A stretch of 58,748 nucleotides of DNA from DATBLE01 sp046732255 (GCA_046732255.1 JBKPMR010000071.1:1-58748), one strand, 5' to 3'; shown: positions 23,882-31,745, counted from the first letter of the stretch. The notes: a model not told the origin generated them from the letters alone. Made by a program: numbers and translations.

Positions 23882-24738
23882 CCGAAGCGGCCGGTGACGT
23901 AGTCCTCGGTTCGCTTGTCGGACGGATGGGTGAAGATCTTCGCGGTCTCGTCGTACTCGACGAGCACGCCGTGGCGGGCGCCGTCGGCGATGTCGAGGCT
24001 GAAGAACGCGGTCATGTCGGCGACGCGCGCCGCCTGCTGCATGTTGTGCGTGACGATCACGAGCGTGTAGTCGCGCTTGAGCTCGTGCATCAGGTCCTCG
24101 ATCGCGGCAGTCGAGATCGGGTCGAGCGCAGAGGCCGGCTCGTCGAGGAGGATCACCTCCGGCTCGACCGCAAGAGCGCGCGCGATGCACAGGCGCTGCT
24201 GCTGCCCGCCCGAGAGGGCGAGGGCGCTGCGCTTCAGCCGGTCCTTAACCTCGTCCCAGAGCGCCGCTCCCTGCAAGGCCCGCTCCACGCGCTCGTCGAG
24301 ATCCTTGCGCAGGCCGAGCATCTTGGGTGCGAAGGCGACATTGTCGTAGATCGACTTCGGAAACGGATTCGGCTTCTGGAAGACCATCCCGATCCGGCGG
24401 CGGACCTCGACCGGATCGGCATCCTGCCCGTAGAGGTCGATCCCGTGGTAGAGAATCCGGCCTCCCACTTTCACGCCTGGAACGAGGTCGTTCATCCGGT
24501 TCAGGCAGCGGATGAACGTGCTCTTCCCGCACCCGGAGGGGCCGATCATCGCGGTGATCAGGTTGCGATAGATGTCGAGCCCGACACCGGACAGGGCAAG
24601 GTTGGAACCGTAGTGGACGCTCAAGTTGTCGATCCCGAAGACCACGTCGCCCTTCGCGATCGGTGCTTGCCCTTCTCTCAGGCCCGCGGCAACGTCGACC
24701 CGTGCGACATCGGTAGCCACATGCTCAGTCTCTCGCAT
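23878..24738 (-). CDS. pstB: Phosphate ABC transporter ATPase PstB
   Basis: 286-residue ATPase of the high-affinity phosphate importer. Walker A is GPSGCGKSTFIRCLNRMND (typical PstB), then MVFQKPNPFPKSIYDNVAFAP, signature LSGGQQQRLCIARALAVEPEVILLDEPASALDPIST, H-loop VTHNMQQAARVADMTAFF. An N-terminal extension of about 30 residues precedes the domain. It is transcribed away from pstC: pstB is detached from the pstS-C-A genes that it usually follows. The shared intergenic region holds PHO-box-like repeats. Confidence 0.93.
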   Translation of the reverse strand: MRETEHVATDVARVDVAAGLREGQAPIAKGDVVFGIDNLSVHYGSNLALSGVGLDIYRNLITAMIGPSGCGKSTFIRCLNRMNDLVPGVKVGGRILYHGIDLYGQDADPVEVRRRIGMVFQKPNPFPKSIYDNVAFAPKMLGLRKDLDERVERALQGAALWDEVKDRLKRSALALSGGQQQRLCIARALAVEPEVILLDEPASALDPISTAAIEDLMHELKRDYTLVIVTHNMQQAARVADMTAFFSLDIADGARHGVLVEYDETAKIFTHPSDKRTEDYVTGRFG

Positions 24739-24763
24739 CGCAGAGATCGCCCGGGTCTAAGGC

Positions 24764-24804
24764 GTGTGACGAAGTGGTGTCGACCTGGTGAACGCGCCTT
24801 TCAC
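24764..24804. promoter_or_regulatory. PHO-box-like region between pstB and pstC
   Basis: On the minus strand units CGCGTTCACCA, GGTCGACACCA, CTTCGTCACAC (24796 to 24764) repeat every 11 bases, pointing to pstB. Overlapping this is GTGAACGCGCCTTTCAC (24788-24804), an inverted repeat of GTGAA/TTCAC that would place one half-site in the pstC direction. This fits PhoP control of both divergent operons. Confidence 0.55.
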
Positions 24805-24836
24805 GTTCCCGACCAGCTGCTAATGCTGCTCCCCGC

Positions 24837-25808
24837 ATGGATGTCCCGGCCGGCAAGCCGACGGCGCTCGCGTCGCGGCGCTCGCTCGTCGACCGCGTAG
24901 GAGACGTCACGCTCCGCTGGGTCGCGGCTGCGGCGGCCTTCGGCTCACTCGGACTGATCGCACTCATCATCTACAAGGTCGTCGACGGGGCTCGGCTCTC
25001 CATCAGCACGTTCGGCCTCTCGTTCCTGTGGCACCAGACCTGGGACGCGGTCAGCAACCAGTTCGGGGCGCTCGACTTCATCGCCACGACGTTGTACGTG
25101 ACCGGGTTCGCAGTCCTACTCGCGGGGCCAGTGGCAATCGCGATCGGTCTCTACTTGAGCGAGCTCGCTCCGCGCGGCGTTCGAGGGGTCGTGGGCACGC
25201 TGGTCGAAATGCTGGCAGCTATTCCGAGCGTCGTCCTCGGTCTTTGGGGCATTCTCGTTCTTGGCCCTGTTGTCCACAATCAATTCGGGCCATGGCTCAA
25301 CGATGTATTCGGCTGGACGCCGTTCTTCGCGACCAAGCCGATCTCGGGGAGCACGATGTTCACGGCAGTCCTCGTCCTCGCGATCATGATCATCCCGATC
25401 ACAGCCTCGATCAGTCGGGATCTGTTCATGCAGGTTCCGCAGGAGATCAAGGAGGGTGCGCTGGGTCTGGGCCTTACTCGCTGGGAGATGGTGCGAGGTG
25501 TAACCCTCGCTCACACTCGCGGCGGCCTGATCGCTGCGGTGCTTCTCGGGGCGGGCCGCGCGCTCGGCGAGGCGATCGCAGTGACGCAGGTGATCGGAAC
25601 GACCGCCCACCTGACAGCGAACCTGTTCGATACCAGCGATACGCTGGCGAGCCGGATCGCTGCGCAGTACCAGGCAGCCGCGTCGAATCTCCAAATCTCT
25701 TCCCTGTTTTATCTCGGCGTGATCCTGCTCGCGATCTCGCTGATCGTCAATTTCGGCGCCTTGCTGATCGTCCGGCGCTTCGAGATCGAACGGGGGTCCG
25801 GAACATGA
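24837..25808 (+). CDS. pstC: Phosphate ABC transporter permease PstC
   Basis: 323-residue inner-membrane permease. Six helices; family blocks include LDFIATTLYVTGFAVLLAGPVAIAIGLYLSELAPRGVRGVVGTLVEMLAAIPSVVLGLWGILVL, MIIPITASISRDLFMQVPQEIKEGALGLGLTRWEMVRGVTLAH (the EAA coupling loop) and GAGRALGEAIAVTQVIG. The ATG at 24837 is followed by an N-terminal VPAGKPTALASRRSLVDR. It overlaps pstA by ATGA. The GC content is visibly lower than in neighbouring pstB. Confidence 0.93.
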   Translation: MDVPAGKPTALASRRSLVDRVGDVTLRWVAAAAAFGSLGLIALIIYKVVDGARLSISTFGLSFLWHQTWDAVSNQFGALDFIATTLYVTGFAVLLAGPVAIAIGLYLSELAPRGVRGVVGTLVEMLAAIPSVVLGLWGILVLGPVVHNQFGPWLNDVFGWTPFFATKPISGSTMFTAVLVLAIMIIPITASISRDLFMQVPQEIKEGALGLGLTRWEMVRGVTLAHTRGGLIAAVLLGAGRALGEAIAVTQVIGTTAHLTANLFDTSDTLASRIAAQYQAAASNLQISSLFYLGVILLAISLIVNFGALLIVRRFEIERGSGT

Positions 25809-26695
25809 GCGCCGAGCCGGCTGGTATCTCGCTCAGGACGACCGGCCGTTCTCGGCGGCGCCAGCGCGTCAACAAGGTTGCCGAGGGGGTCGCGACGCTG
25901 GCCGCTTTCTCCGCTGTCGCCGTCCTCGGAATCGTCGTCATCTCGGTGCTGCTGCGAGGAATCCCCGCGCTCAACCTCGACTTCTTCACGAAGAGCCAAG
26001 TGACGTTCGGTGAGACGGGCGGAGGCATCGCGAACGGCCTCGTGGGAACCGCGATCATCGTGGGCATTGCGACGGCGATCGCGCTGCCGGTTGGAATCCT
26101 CGTGGCCATCTACGTTGCCGAATTTGCGGGGAGCCGGGGCGCCCGGCTCATCGGATTGGGACTCGACGTCTTGAACGGCGTCCCCTCGATCGTCGTCGGG
26201 ATCTTCGCGTACGCACTCCTCGTGGTCGGCTCGGGGTATGCGGCGTGGAAGGGTTCGGTGGCGCTGGCGATTGTGATGCTTCCGGTGGTCGCGAGGTCGA
26301 CCGTCGAAGTGCTTCGGCTCGTGCCCGACACGCTGCGCCAAGGAAGCCTTGGGCTCGGCGTGAGTAAGTGGCGAACAGTTCTCTTCGTCGTGGTACCGAC
26401 GGCGATGGGGGCGATCTTGACGGCCGGAACCCTTGCGATCGCTCGGGCCGCCGGCGAGACCGCGCCGTTGCTCTTCACGACGTCCATTTTTCTGCCGAAC
26501 CAGGTCGTCACCGACCCGTCACAGGCCATGGCCGCAGTTCCGCTGCTGATCCTCTTCGACTCGGAATCGCCCGAGGAGAGCCTCAACCAGCAGGCCTGGG
26601 CGGCCGCGTTCGTGCTCATGACCTTCGTTCTGATCGCGAGCCTTGTTGCCCGGTACCTGCTGAGTCGCCGTCAGCAGAAGCTCAAGGCGCGCTGA
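25805..26695 (+). CDS. pstA: Phosphate ABC transporter permease PstA
   Basis: 296-residue permease partner of PstC. It has a basic N-terminus (TGRSRRRQRVNK), then helices including VATLAAFSAVAVLGIVVISVLL, GGIANGLVGTAIIVGIATAIALPVGILVAIYVAEF, LDVLNGVPSIVVGIFAYALLVV and the coupling loop EVLRLVPDTLRQGSLGLGVSKWRTVLFVVVPTAMGAILT. ATG 25805 overlaps pstC (ATGA). The frame upstream of that ATG is antisense to nothing and not homologous, so the shorter start is right. Confidence 0.93.
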   Translation: MSAEPAGISLRTTGRSRRRQRVNKVAEGVATLAAFSAVAVLGIVVISVLLRGIPALNLDFFTKSQVTFGETGGGIANGLVGTAIIVGIATAIALPVGILVAIYVAEFAGSRGARLIGLGLDVLNGVPSIVVGIFAYALLVVGSGYAAWKGSVALAIVMLPVVARSTVEVLRLVPDTLRQGSLGLGVSKWRTVLFVVVPTAMGAILTAGTLAIARAAGETAPLLFTTSIFLPNQVVTDPSQAMAAVPLLILFDSESPEESLNQQAWAAAFVLMTFVLIASLVARYLLSRRQQKLKAR

Positions 26696-26698
26696 TCT

Positions 26699-26742
26699 GG
26701 TCACCAAGCCGTAACCAATACATCACCAGAGGTATGCCCACC
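26699..26742 (+). promoter_or_regulatory. PHO-box-like direct repeats upstream of pstS
   Basis: Four 11-base units: GGTCACCAAGC, CGTAACCAATA, CATCACCAGAG, GTATGCCCACC (26699-26742). The TCACC/TAACC/TCACC core recurs at 11-base spacing. It begins 3 bases after the pstA stop, so pstS has its own PhoP-responsive promoter in addition to read-through. Confidence 0.65.
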
Positions 26743-26811
26743 TGCGATCAGCGCTGGGGCAGACTCGCACCAACTCGGGCTGATCTACGACAAAGAGGGA
26801 GAAAGAACCAT

Positions 26812-27861
26812 ATGAGAACCAGATTTGCGGCCAACAGGCTGGTTATCACTGCTGTCTGCGCACTCGCTGCGGCCGTTGCAGCTACGACCGCGGCGGCCAA
26901 TCCGTCGAAGCATTCGGCCGGCCAGCTCGTCGGGGCCGGCAGCACCTTTGTCGCCCCGCTCGTTTCGCAGTGGGCAGGGTCGTACCCACAGCTGACCGGG
27001 GTCAATATCGTCTATCAGCCGATCGGCTCGGGCGGCGGGATTCAGGCGATCACGAATCGCACTGTTGACTTCGGCGCTTCCGACGCGCCGCTGTCGCCCG
27101 ATCAATTCAGCGCCTGCAACGGATGCGTCCAGATCCCGTGGGCGCTCGGGGGCACGGCCGTCCTCGTCAATGTCAAGACAAACGCACACGCGCCCCTCAG
27201 GATCTCGGGACCGGTTCTCGCCGGCATCTTCCTCGGACAGATCAAGAAGTGGAACGATCCGGCGCTGAAGAAGCTCAATCCGTCTGTCTCGCTTCCTGAC
27301 GACAACATCACTCCGGTCTATCGGTCGGACGGATCCGGGACTTCCTACAACTTCACCGATTACCTTTCGTCCGTGAGCCCAGCCTGGAAGACCAAGGTCG
27401 GCATCTCCACGCAGCCGAACTTCCCCACAGGCGTCGGCGGCCGGGGTTCATCGGGCGTGGCGGGTGTCGTCAAGAACACGGAAGGGGCGATCGGTTACGC
27501 GGACATCGCCTACGCGATCGCGAATCACATCCCCGTGATGGCGGTGCAGAACAAAGCAGGCAAGTTCACCACCCCAGGCATCAAGTCGATCACGGCGGCT
27601 GCGGTGGCGACTCCGAAGGTGGGCCCGAAAAACGAGATGCACATCGTCGACCCGCCGAAGTCCGCCGTGACTGCGTACCCGATCTGCACGTTTGTGTACG
27701 TGATCGTTCCTGTGAAGGCATCGAAGGCGGCCGACTTGAAGAAGTTCATCTTCTGGGCATTGACCGGCGGTCAGAAGTACGGCGTGAAGCTCCGCTACGT
27801 GCCGATTCCGAAGCACGTCCTGGTCGCATCTGAAAAAACGCTGAAGCAGGTCCAGAGCTAG
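26812..27861 (+). CDS. pstS: Phosphate-binding protein PstS
   Basis: 349-residue exported phosphate receptor. A signal peptide (RTRFAANRLVITAVCALAAAVAATTAAANP) is followed by LVGAGSTFVAPLVSQWAGSYPQ and VNIVYQPIGSGGGIQAITNRTVDFGASDAPLSPDQ, the phosphate-binding blocks; a later one is YRSDGSGTSYNFTDYL with VGGRGSSGVAGVVKNTEGAIGYADIAYA. No lipobox cysteine is evident. ATG 26812 has AGAGGGAG about 10 bases upstream. It lies after pstCA rather than before them, an unusual order. GC content is low for the window (the row 27241-27300 is about 53% by hand count). Confidence 0.93.
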   Translation: MRTRFAANRLVITAVCALAAAVAATTAAANPSKHSAGQLVGAGSTFVAPLVSQWAGSYPQLTGVNIVYQPIGSGGGIQAITNRTVDFGASDAPLSPDQFSACNGCVQIPWALGGTAVLVNVKTNAHAPLRISGPVLAGIFLGQIKKWNDPALKKLNPSVSLPDDNITPVYRSDGSGTSYNFTDYLSSVSPAWKTKVGISTQPNFPTGVGGRGSSGVAGVVKNTEGAIGYADIAYAIANHIPVMAVQNKAGKFTTPGIKSITAAAVATPKVGPKNEMHIVDPPKSAVTAYPICTFVYVIVPVKASKAADLKKFIFWALTGGQKYGVKLRYVPIPKHVLVASEKTLKQVQS

Positions 27862-27890
27862 CACCTCCCCGCTCCGGTGCTGGTGAGGCC

Positions 27891-27915
27891 GTGGGGGAAC
27901 CCGGGGTTCCCCCAC
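27891..27915 (+). terminator. Strong hairpin downstream of pstS
   Basis: GTGGGGGAACCC (27891-27902) and GGGTTCCCCCAC (27904-27915) are exact 12-bp complements around one base (a smaller loop forms in practice). It is 30 bases after the pstS stop and is followed by CCCCCTCC rather than a U-tract. Probable terminator. Confidence 0.7.
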
Positions 27916-27948
27916 GATCCCCCTCCTTCGCTCGCTCGCATCGCTCGC

Positions 27949-28003
27949 ATCGCCTGCTGCCGGCAGGCGGTTGTGTGCCGCGCCCGCGCATGTCGGGCGC
28001 GGC
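27949..28003. other. Cluster of further hairpins in the pstS-PiT spacer
   Basis: GCCTGC (27952-27957) pairs with GCAGGC (27963-27968), and GCCGCGCCCG (27977-27986) pairs exactly with CGGGCGCGGC (27994-28003) around a 7-base loop. Upstream, CGCTCGCAT is repeated at about 27934-27951. No open frame of note is present here; the region 27862-28120 is non-coding and unusually rich in inverted repeats. Confidence 0.6.
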
Positions 28004-28078
28004 GACGAACCAGACGGGGTCGGGACCACACGACCGCCGGCCCTCCCCCGAAGGCCGCTGGCCGTGTTGAAGAACCGC

Positions 28079-28108
28079 CTCGGTGACAGGATTAATCCTG
28101 TCACCGAG
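28079..28108. terminator. Perfect 30-bp palindrome between convergent genes
   Basis: CTCGGTGACAGGATT (28079-28093) is followed directly by its exact reverse complement AATCCTGTCACCGAG (28094-28108), with no loop. It lies 13 bases from the 3' end of the small minus-strand gene and after pstS. The GACAG...CTGTC arms resemble those of the elements at 16014-16035 and 35687-35714. A bidirectional terminator, a dispersed repeat or a protein-binding site are all possible. Confidence 0.7.
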
Positions 28109-28120
28109 ACTGCTTCCTGA

Positions 28121-28303
28121 TCAGGCGGCGTGGACGAGCTCGGCGGCGGGGCTGTCGAGCTGCTCGAGCCGTTCGAGCACGTTCCGCTCGACCTCGTCCA
28201 GCCACCAGTTGTCCTCGACCACGCGGATGACGCGGAGGAGCGCTGCCCGCTCCTCCGCGCTCAGGAGGAGGGCGATGCTGCTCTCCGCGTACTTGGACTC
28301 CAC
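28121..28303 (-). CDS. Small helical hypothetical protein after PiT
   Basis: Possible 60-residue protein from GTG 28303 (a TTG at 28324 would add 7 residues). Sequence is amphipathic helical: KYAESSIALLLSAEERAALL, RVIRVVEDNWWLDEVERNVL, ERLEQLDSPAAELV. It is rich in Leu and Glu, with no signal or membrane segment. It lies 79 bases downstream of the PiT gene on the same strand and overlaps no better gene. I do not recognise the family. Its regular hydrophobic pattern and lack of a competing frame argue for coding, but it could be spurious. Confidence 0.5.
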   Translation of the reverse strand: MESKYAESSIALLLSAEERAALLRVIRVVEDNWWLDEVERNVLERLEQLDSPAAELVHAA

Positions 28304-28382
28304 GTCTCGGAGTCTGCCCCGCAACCGCGGCGGGATGGGTGCCCGTTCGGTGAACGCCGGGCGAACGTCCGGGTACCGGGCG

Positions 28383-29375
28383 CTAGAAGATCCCCTCGAC
28401 CGGCCAGTAGAAGGCGGCGGCGACGAGCGCAGCCGCGGGCAGGGTCAGGAACCAGGCGACGACGATGTTGCCGGCGATGCCCCAGCGCACGGCGCGAACC
28501 CGGCGCGTCGAGCCGGAGCCGAGGACGGCGCCCGAGATCACGTGCGTCGTGGAGAGCGGGTAGCCGAGCCGCGTCGCGATGTCGATCACGGCGCCTGCAG
28601 TCGCCTGGGAGGCGAACCCGGCGGCCGGCTCGATCTTGTACAGCCGCTGGCCGATCGTGCGCATGATCCGCCAGCCACCCACGTACGTACCGACGGCGAT
28701 TGCGAGCCCGGCGGTGATCTTCACCCAGTTCGGAATGTAGAAGGAGTCGATCGAGCCGTTCGCCAGCAGGGCGAGCGCAATCACGCCCATTGTCTTCTGG
28801 GCGTCGTTCGCGCCGTGCGTGTAGGCCATGAACGTGCCCGAGAAGAGCTGGCCGATGCGGAACGTGCGGTTGGCCGGAGTCGACGGCATGCGCTGGAAGA
28901 TCCAGAAGAGCACCACCAGCAGCACGAAAGCGGCGCCGAACGCGATCGTCGGGGCGATAAAGGCCGGGATGATCACCTTGTGCGCGAGGTTGTGCCACTG
29001 GACCCCGTCCACGCCGGACTGGGCGATGCCCGCTCCGACCAGCCCGCCGATCAGCGCGTGAGAGGAGCTCGACGGCAGGCCGATCCACCACGTCGCGAGG
29101 TTCCACGCAATCGCGCCGAACAGCGCTGCGAGGACGGTCTTGGTGGTCACCAGCTGGGTATCGAGCACGCCGCTCCCGACCGTCTTCGCGACCGCGGTCG
29201 TCACGAACGCGCCGACCAGATTGGCGACTGCGGCGATCGCCACCGCCACCCTCGGCGGGAGCGCCCGCGTCGAGATCGACGTCGCCACCGCGTTCGCCGT
29301 GTCGTGGAAGCCGTTCGTGAAGTCGAAACCGAGCGCGACGACCACGACGACGACGAGGAGGATGTCGCCTTCCAC
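28383..29375 (-). CDS. pit: PiT-family low-affinity inorganic phosphate transporter
   Basis: 330-residue membrane transporter. Both PiT signature repeats are present: LGFDFTNGFHDTANAVATSISTRAL at the N-terminus with IGLPSSSSHALIGGLVGAGIA, and SGTFMAYTHGANDAQKTMGVIALALL with YPLSTTHVISGAVLGSG in the second half. The GANDAQKTMG and GFHDTANA motifs form the substrate site for metal-phosphate uptake driven by protons or sodium. It lies 9 bases after DUF47, the usual partner, in a phoR-DUF47-PiT operon. Confidence 0.92.
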   Translation of the reverse strand: MEGDILLVVVVVVALGFDFTNGFHDTANAVATSISTRALPPRVAVAIAAVANLVGAFVTTAVAKTVGSGVLDTQLVTTKTVLAALFGAIAWNLATWWIGLPSSSSHALIGGLVGAGIAQSGVDGVQWHNLAHKVIIPAFIAPTIAFGAAFVLLVVLFWIFQRMPSTPANRTFRIGQLFSGTFMAYTHGANDAQKTMGVIALALLANGSIDSFYIPNWVKITAGLAIAVGTYVGGWRIMRTIGQRLYKIEPAAGFASQATAGAVIDIATRLGYPLSTTHVISGAVLGSGSTRRVRAVRWGIAGNIVVAWFLTLPAAALVAAAFYWPVEGIF

Positions 29376-29384
29376 GGGCGACTC

Positions 29385-30005
29385 CTAGCGGTTCTTGACC
29401 ACGATCGCCTCGAGCACGTCCGCCGCGTTCTCGCAGGCGTCGACCGCCTCCTCGAGCCCCTCGTAGATGTCCTTCAGGCGGATCACCGTCAACGGGTCGG
29501 CACCCGACCGGAAGAGCGCTCCGACGCCGTCGCGAAAGAGCCGGTCGCCCTCGTCCTCGAGGTTGCGTAGCTCGATCAGCTGTCGACTCGAGTCCTTGAA
29601 TCCGTCCAGCCGCTGCACTGCCTCGTCCAGCAGGATCGTCTGCCGGAGGACGATGTCGGCGAGCGCCCTGGCATCGGACGGCACGTCCGACACGCCCCAC
29701 GAGCCGAGGTGGTCGGCCGTCTCGTCGACGAAGTCGCAGACGTCGTCGATCGCCGCTGCGAGCCGGTAGATGTCGTCGCGGTCGAATGGGGTGACGAACG
29801 TCTTGTTGAGCTGGTTGACGATCTCGTGCGTGAGGCTGTCACCGGTGTGCTCGTGCTCCTTGATCCGGCGGATCAGCTCCTCGCCGTCCCGCGGGTACCG
29901 GTCGAAGAGCTCTCTGCCGAGACGCGCGACGTCGATCGCGTTCGACGAGGCTCGGGCCAAGAGCTCGAAGAACTCCTTCCGCTCAGGGGTGAAGCGGATC
30001 CGCAT
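29385..30005 (-). CDS. DUF47 PhoU-like accessory protein of PiT
   Basis: 206-residue all-helical protein of the DUF47/Pit-accessory family, distantly related to PhoU. Diagnostic stretches are FFELLARASSNAIDVARLGRELF, IRRIKEHEHTGDSLTHEIVNQLNKTFVTPFDRDDIYRLAAAIDDVCDFVDETADHL and IYEGLEEAVDACENAADVLEAIVVKN (final helix). The EHTGD and FDRDDIY positions are strictly conserved in the family. Placed between phoR and the PiT gene, it probably regulates the low-affinity transporter. ATG start is 15 bases after the phoR stop. Confidence 0.92.
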   Translation of the reverse strand: MRIRFTPERKEFFELLARASSNAIDVARLGRELFDRYPRDGEELIRRIKEHEHTGDSLTHEIVNQLNKTFVTPFDRDDIYRLAAAIDDVCDFVDETADHLGSWGVSDVPSDARALADIVLRQTILLDEAVQRLDGFKDSSRQLIELRNLEDEGDRLFRDGVGALFRSGADPLTVIRLKDIYEGLEEAVDACENAADVLEAIVVKNR

Positions 30006-30020
30006 GGCGGCGACTGTCTA

Positions 30021-30992
30021 TCAGAGCCGCGCCGGGAAGATGCAGGTGACGGTCAGGCCGCCGCCAGGAGTCGTCGATGCCTCGACGGTGCCGGCGGCGG
30101 CGACGGCGACGTGCTTGACGATCGCCAATCCGAGCCCGGTGCCGCGGGTGGAGCGGGCGCGGTCGGTGCGGTAGAAGCGCTCGAACAACCGGGGCAGGTC
30201 CTCCTCGGCCACGCCCACCCCGGTGTCGGAGACGATCAGACGCCGCTCGCCGTCGGCCTCGGTGCAGGAGATCGTGCACCTCGTGTCGGGGCCGGCGTGC
30301 CGGATCGCGTTCAGGGCGAGGTTCTCGACCACCACCTGCAGCATCCGCGCGCGCAACGGCAGCTCGAACGAGGCGGTGCATTCGACCCGGACCTCGACCC
30401 CGGCGGCCGCTGCACGGTCCGCGACCTCGGCGACGACGCGTTCGATCACCGGTAGGGCGCGGATCGAGCCGAGCGCGACGACCGCCCGGCCGCTCTCCAG
30501 CTCGCTGAGGAAGAGCACGTCGTCGATCAGCTCGCCGATCCGCTCGACCTCGCCGCGCGCGCGGCCGATCAGGTCCGCCTGGTCGGCACCGGGCAGGAGG
30601 GCACTCTCGAGGAGGGCGAGCAGTCGCGCGAGCGGGGTGCGCAGCTCGTGGGAGACGGCGGCGGTGAAGCCTGCGCGGAGCTCCTCGTAGGCGGCGAGGT
30701 CGCCTGGCGCGCTCAGGTACACGAGCGTTTCGCGCCGGTCGCCGAGCTCGTACGGGATCTCGAGGGGGGTGCGCCCGCCGAGGTGGAGCAGCTCGTCCGG
30801 GAGGACGGAGCCCTCGACGAGGCCGTCGAGCGATTCGCGGGCGCGGCGGCTGGCGGTCACCACCCGGCGGGAGTCGTCGAGCACGACCACGATCTCCCGG
30901 CTCTCCTCGATCAGGACCCGGGCGCGCTCCAGATCCGCACGCGGAGGCTCCGGCGCAGGAGGCGTCGACGTCCGTCCGAGCAGGCGTTTCAC
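30021..30992 (-). CDS. phoR: PhoR/SenX3-like sensor histidine kinase without membrane segment
   Basis: 323-residue sensor kinase. A PAS-like region (residues about 28-105, VVVLDDSRRVVTASRRARESL...) precedes the dimerisation domain with H-box FTAAVSHELRTPLARLL, then N-box VENLALNAIRHAG, G1 LIVSDTGVGV, F-box LFERFYRT and G2 GTGLGLAIVKHV. Actinobacterial PhoR/SenX3 usually have N-terminal membrane helices; none is visible, and an in-frame TGA lies just upstream of the GTG start at 30992, so the protein is really soluble as encoded. It heads an operon with DUF47 and PiT and is divergent from its likely response regulator. The PHO box overlaps its start codon. Confidence 0.85.
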   Translation of the reverse strand: MKRLLGRTSTPPAPEPPRADLERARVLIEESREIVVVLDDSRRVVTASRRARESLDGLVEGSVLPDELLHLGGRTPLEIPYELGDRRETLVYLSAPGDLAAYEELRAGFTAAVSHELRTPLARLLALLESALLPGADQADLIGRARGEVERIGELIDDVLFLSELESGRAVVALGSIRALPVIERVVAEVADRAAAAGVEVRVECTASFELPLRARMLQVVVENLALNAIRHAGPDTRCTISCTEADGERRLIVSDTGVGVAEEDLPRLFERFYRTDRARSTRGTGLGLAIVKHVAVAAAGTVEASTTPGGGLTVTCIFPARL

Positions 30993-31030
30993 CAGATTCT
31001 CACCAGATCGTCACCGGGTCGTTCAGGGGC
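30987..31030 (+). promoter_or_regulatory. PHO-box-like direct repeats, phoP-ppk promoter
   Basis: Four successive 11-base units: TTTCACCAGAT (30987-30997), TCTCACCAGAT (30998-31008), CGTCACCGGGT (31009-31019), CGTTCAGGGGC (31020-31030). This is the clearest PHO box of the window. A -10-like CTATCG lies at about 31036-31041 and the phoP ATG at 31050, so the repeats take the -35 position, as expected for an autoactivated PhoP promoter. The first unit covers the phoR start codon on the other strand. Confidence 0.75.
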
Positions 31031-31049
31031 CGGATCTATCGTAGGCGCG

Positions 31050-31745
31050 ATGCCTCGGGTGTTGATCGTCGAGGACGACGACGTGATCGCGGACGGGATC
31101 GCACGGCATCTGGAAGCCGGCGGATTCGACGCGGTGGCGGTCGAGCGGGGCGAGCTCGGCCTCGCCCGGCTCCGCTACGAGCGCCCGGACGCATGCGTGC
31201 TCGACCTGATGCTTCCCGGTCTGGACGGCTGGGAGCTGATCGAGACCGTGCGCGGGGAGGGGATCGGCACGCCGATCGTGGTCGTCAGCGCCCGCGGCAC
31301 GGAGGGAGACCGGATCCGAGCGCTCGAGCTGGGCGCCGACGACTACCTGGTCAAGCCCTTCTCGATGAGCGAGCTCGTCGCGCGGGTGCGAGCTGCGGTC
31401 CGGCGCGGCGTCAGGGCGCAGTCCCCTGACCGCGGAGAGCGGATCGAGATCGAGGAGCTGGTCATCGACCCCGCCAACGTCCAGGCGTACGTCGACGGCC
31501 ACAGCGCCGACCTGACGCTGACGGAGTTCCGCCTGCTGCACGCACTCGCGATCGAGCACGGTCGCGTCGTCAGCCGGGAGGAGCTGATGCAGCGCATCTG
31601 GGGGAGGCGCCAGCGGTATCGTGACCGCACGGTGGACGTGTTCGTGCGCAAGCTTCGGGACAAGATCGACCGGCGCGCGCCGACCCACGCATTCATCCAT
31701 ACCCGACACGGGGTTGGCTACAAGCTCGAAGCTCAGCCAAAGTAA
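31050..31745 (+). CDS. phoP: PhoP/RegX3-like OmpR-family response regulator (copy 1)
   Basis: 231-residue response regulator. The receiver domain begins PRVLIVEDDDVIADGIARHLEAGG, phospho-acceptor Asp in CVLDLMLPGLDGWEL, Thr/Ser switch in IVVVSARGTEGDRI and Lys in DDYLVKPFSMSEL. The C-terminal winged helix ends GRVVSREELMQRIWGRR...RTVDVFVRKLRDKIDR...HTRHGVGYKLEAQPK. ATG 31050 is the first start after the PHO box; longer frames are antisense to phoR. It probably pairs with the divergent kinase and activates the Pho regulon. It is 4 bases before ppk. Confidence 0.92.
   Translation: MPRVLIVEDDDVIADGIARHLEAGGFDAVAVERGELGLARLRYERPDACVLDLMLPGLDGWELIETVRGEGIGTPIVVVSARGTEGDRIRALELGADDYLVKPFSMSELVARVRAAVRRGVRAQSPDRGERIEIEELVIDPANVQAYVDGHSADLTLTEFRLLHALAIEHGRVVSREELMQRIWGRRQRYRDRTVDVFVRKLRDKIDRRAPTHAFIHTRHGVGYKLEAQPK

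Noticed and set aside
28083..29570. 495-codon plus-strand frame starting in the 28079 palindrome
   Set aside because: Antisense to PiT and DUF47; its first residues MTGLILSP come from the palindrome, which also gives the same peptide on the other strand.
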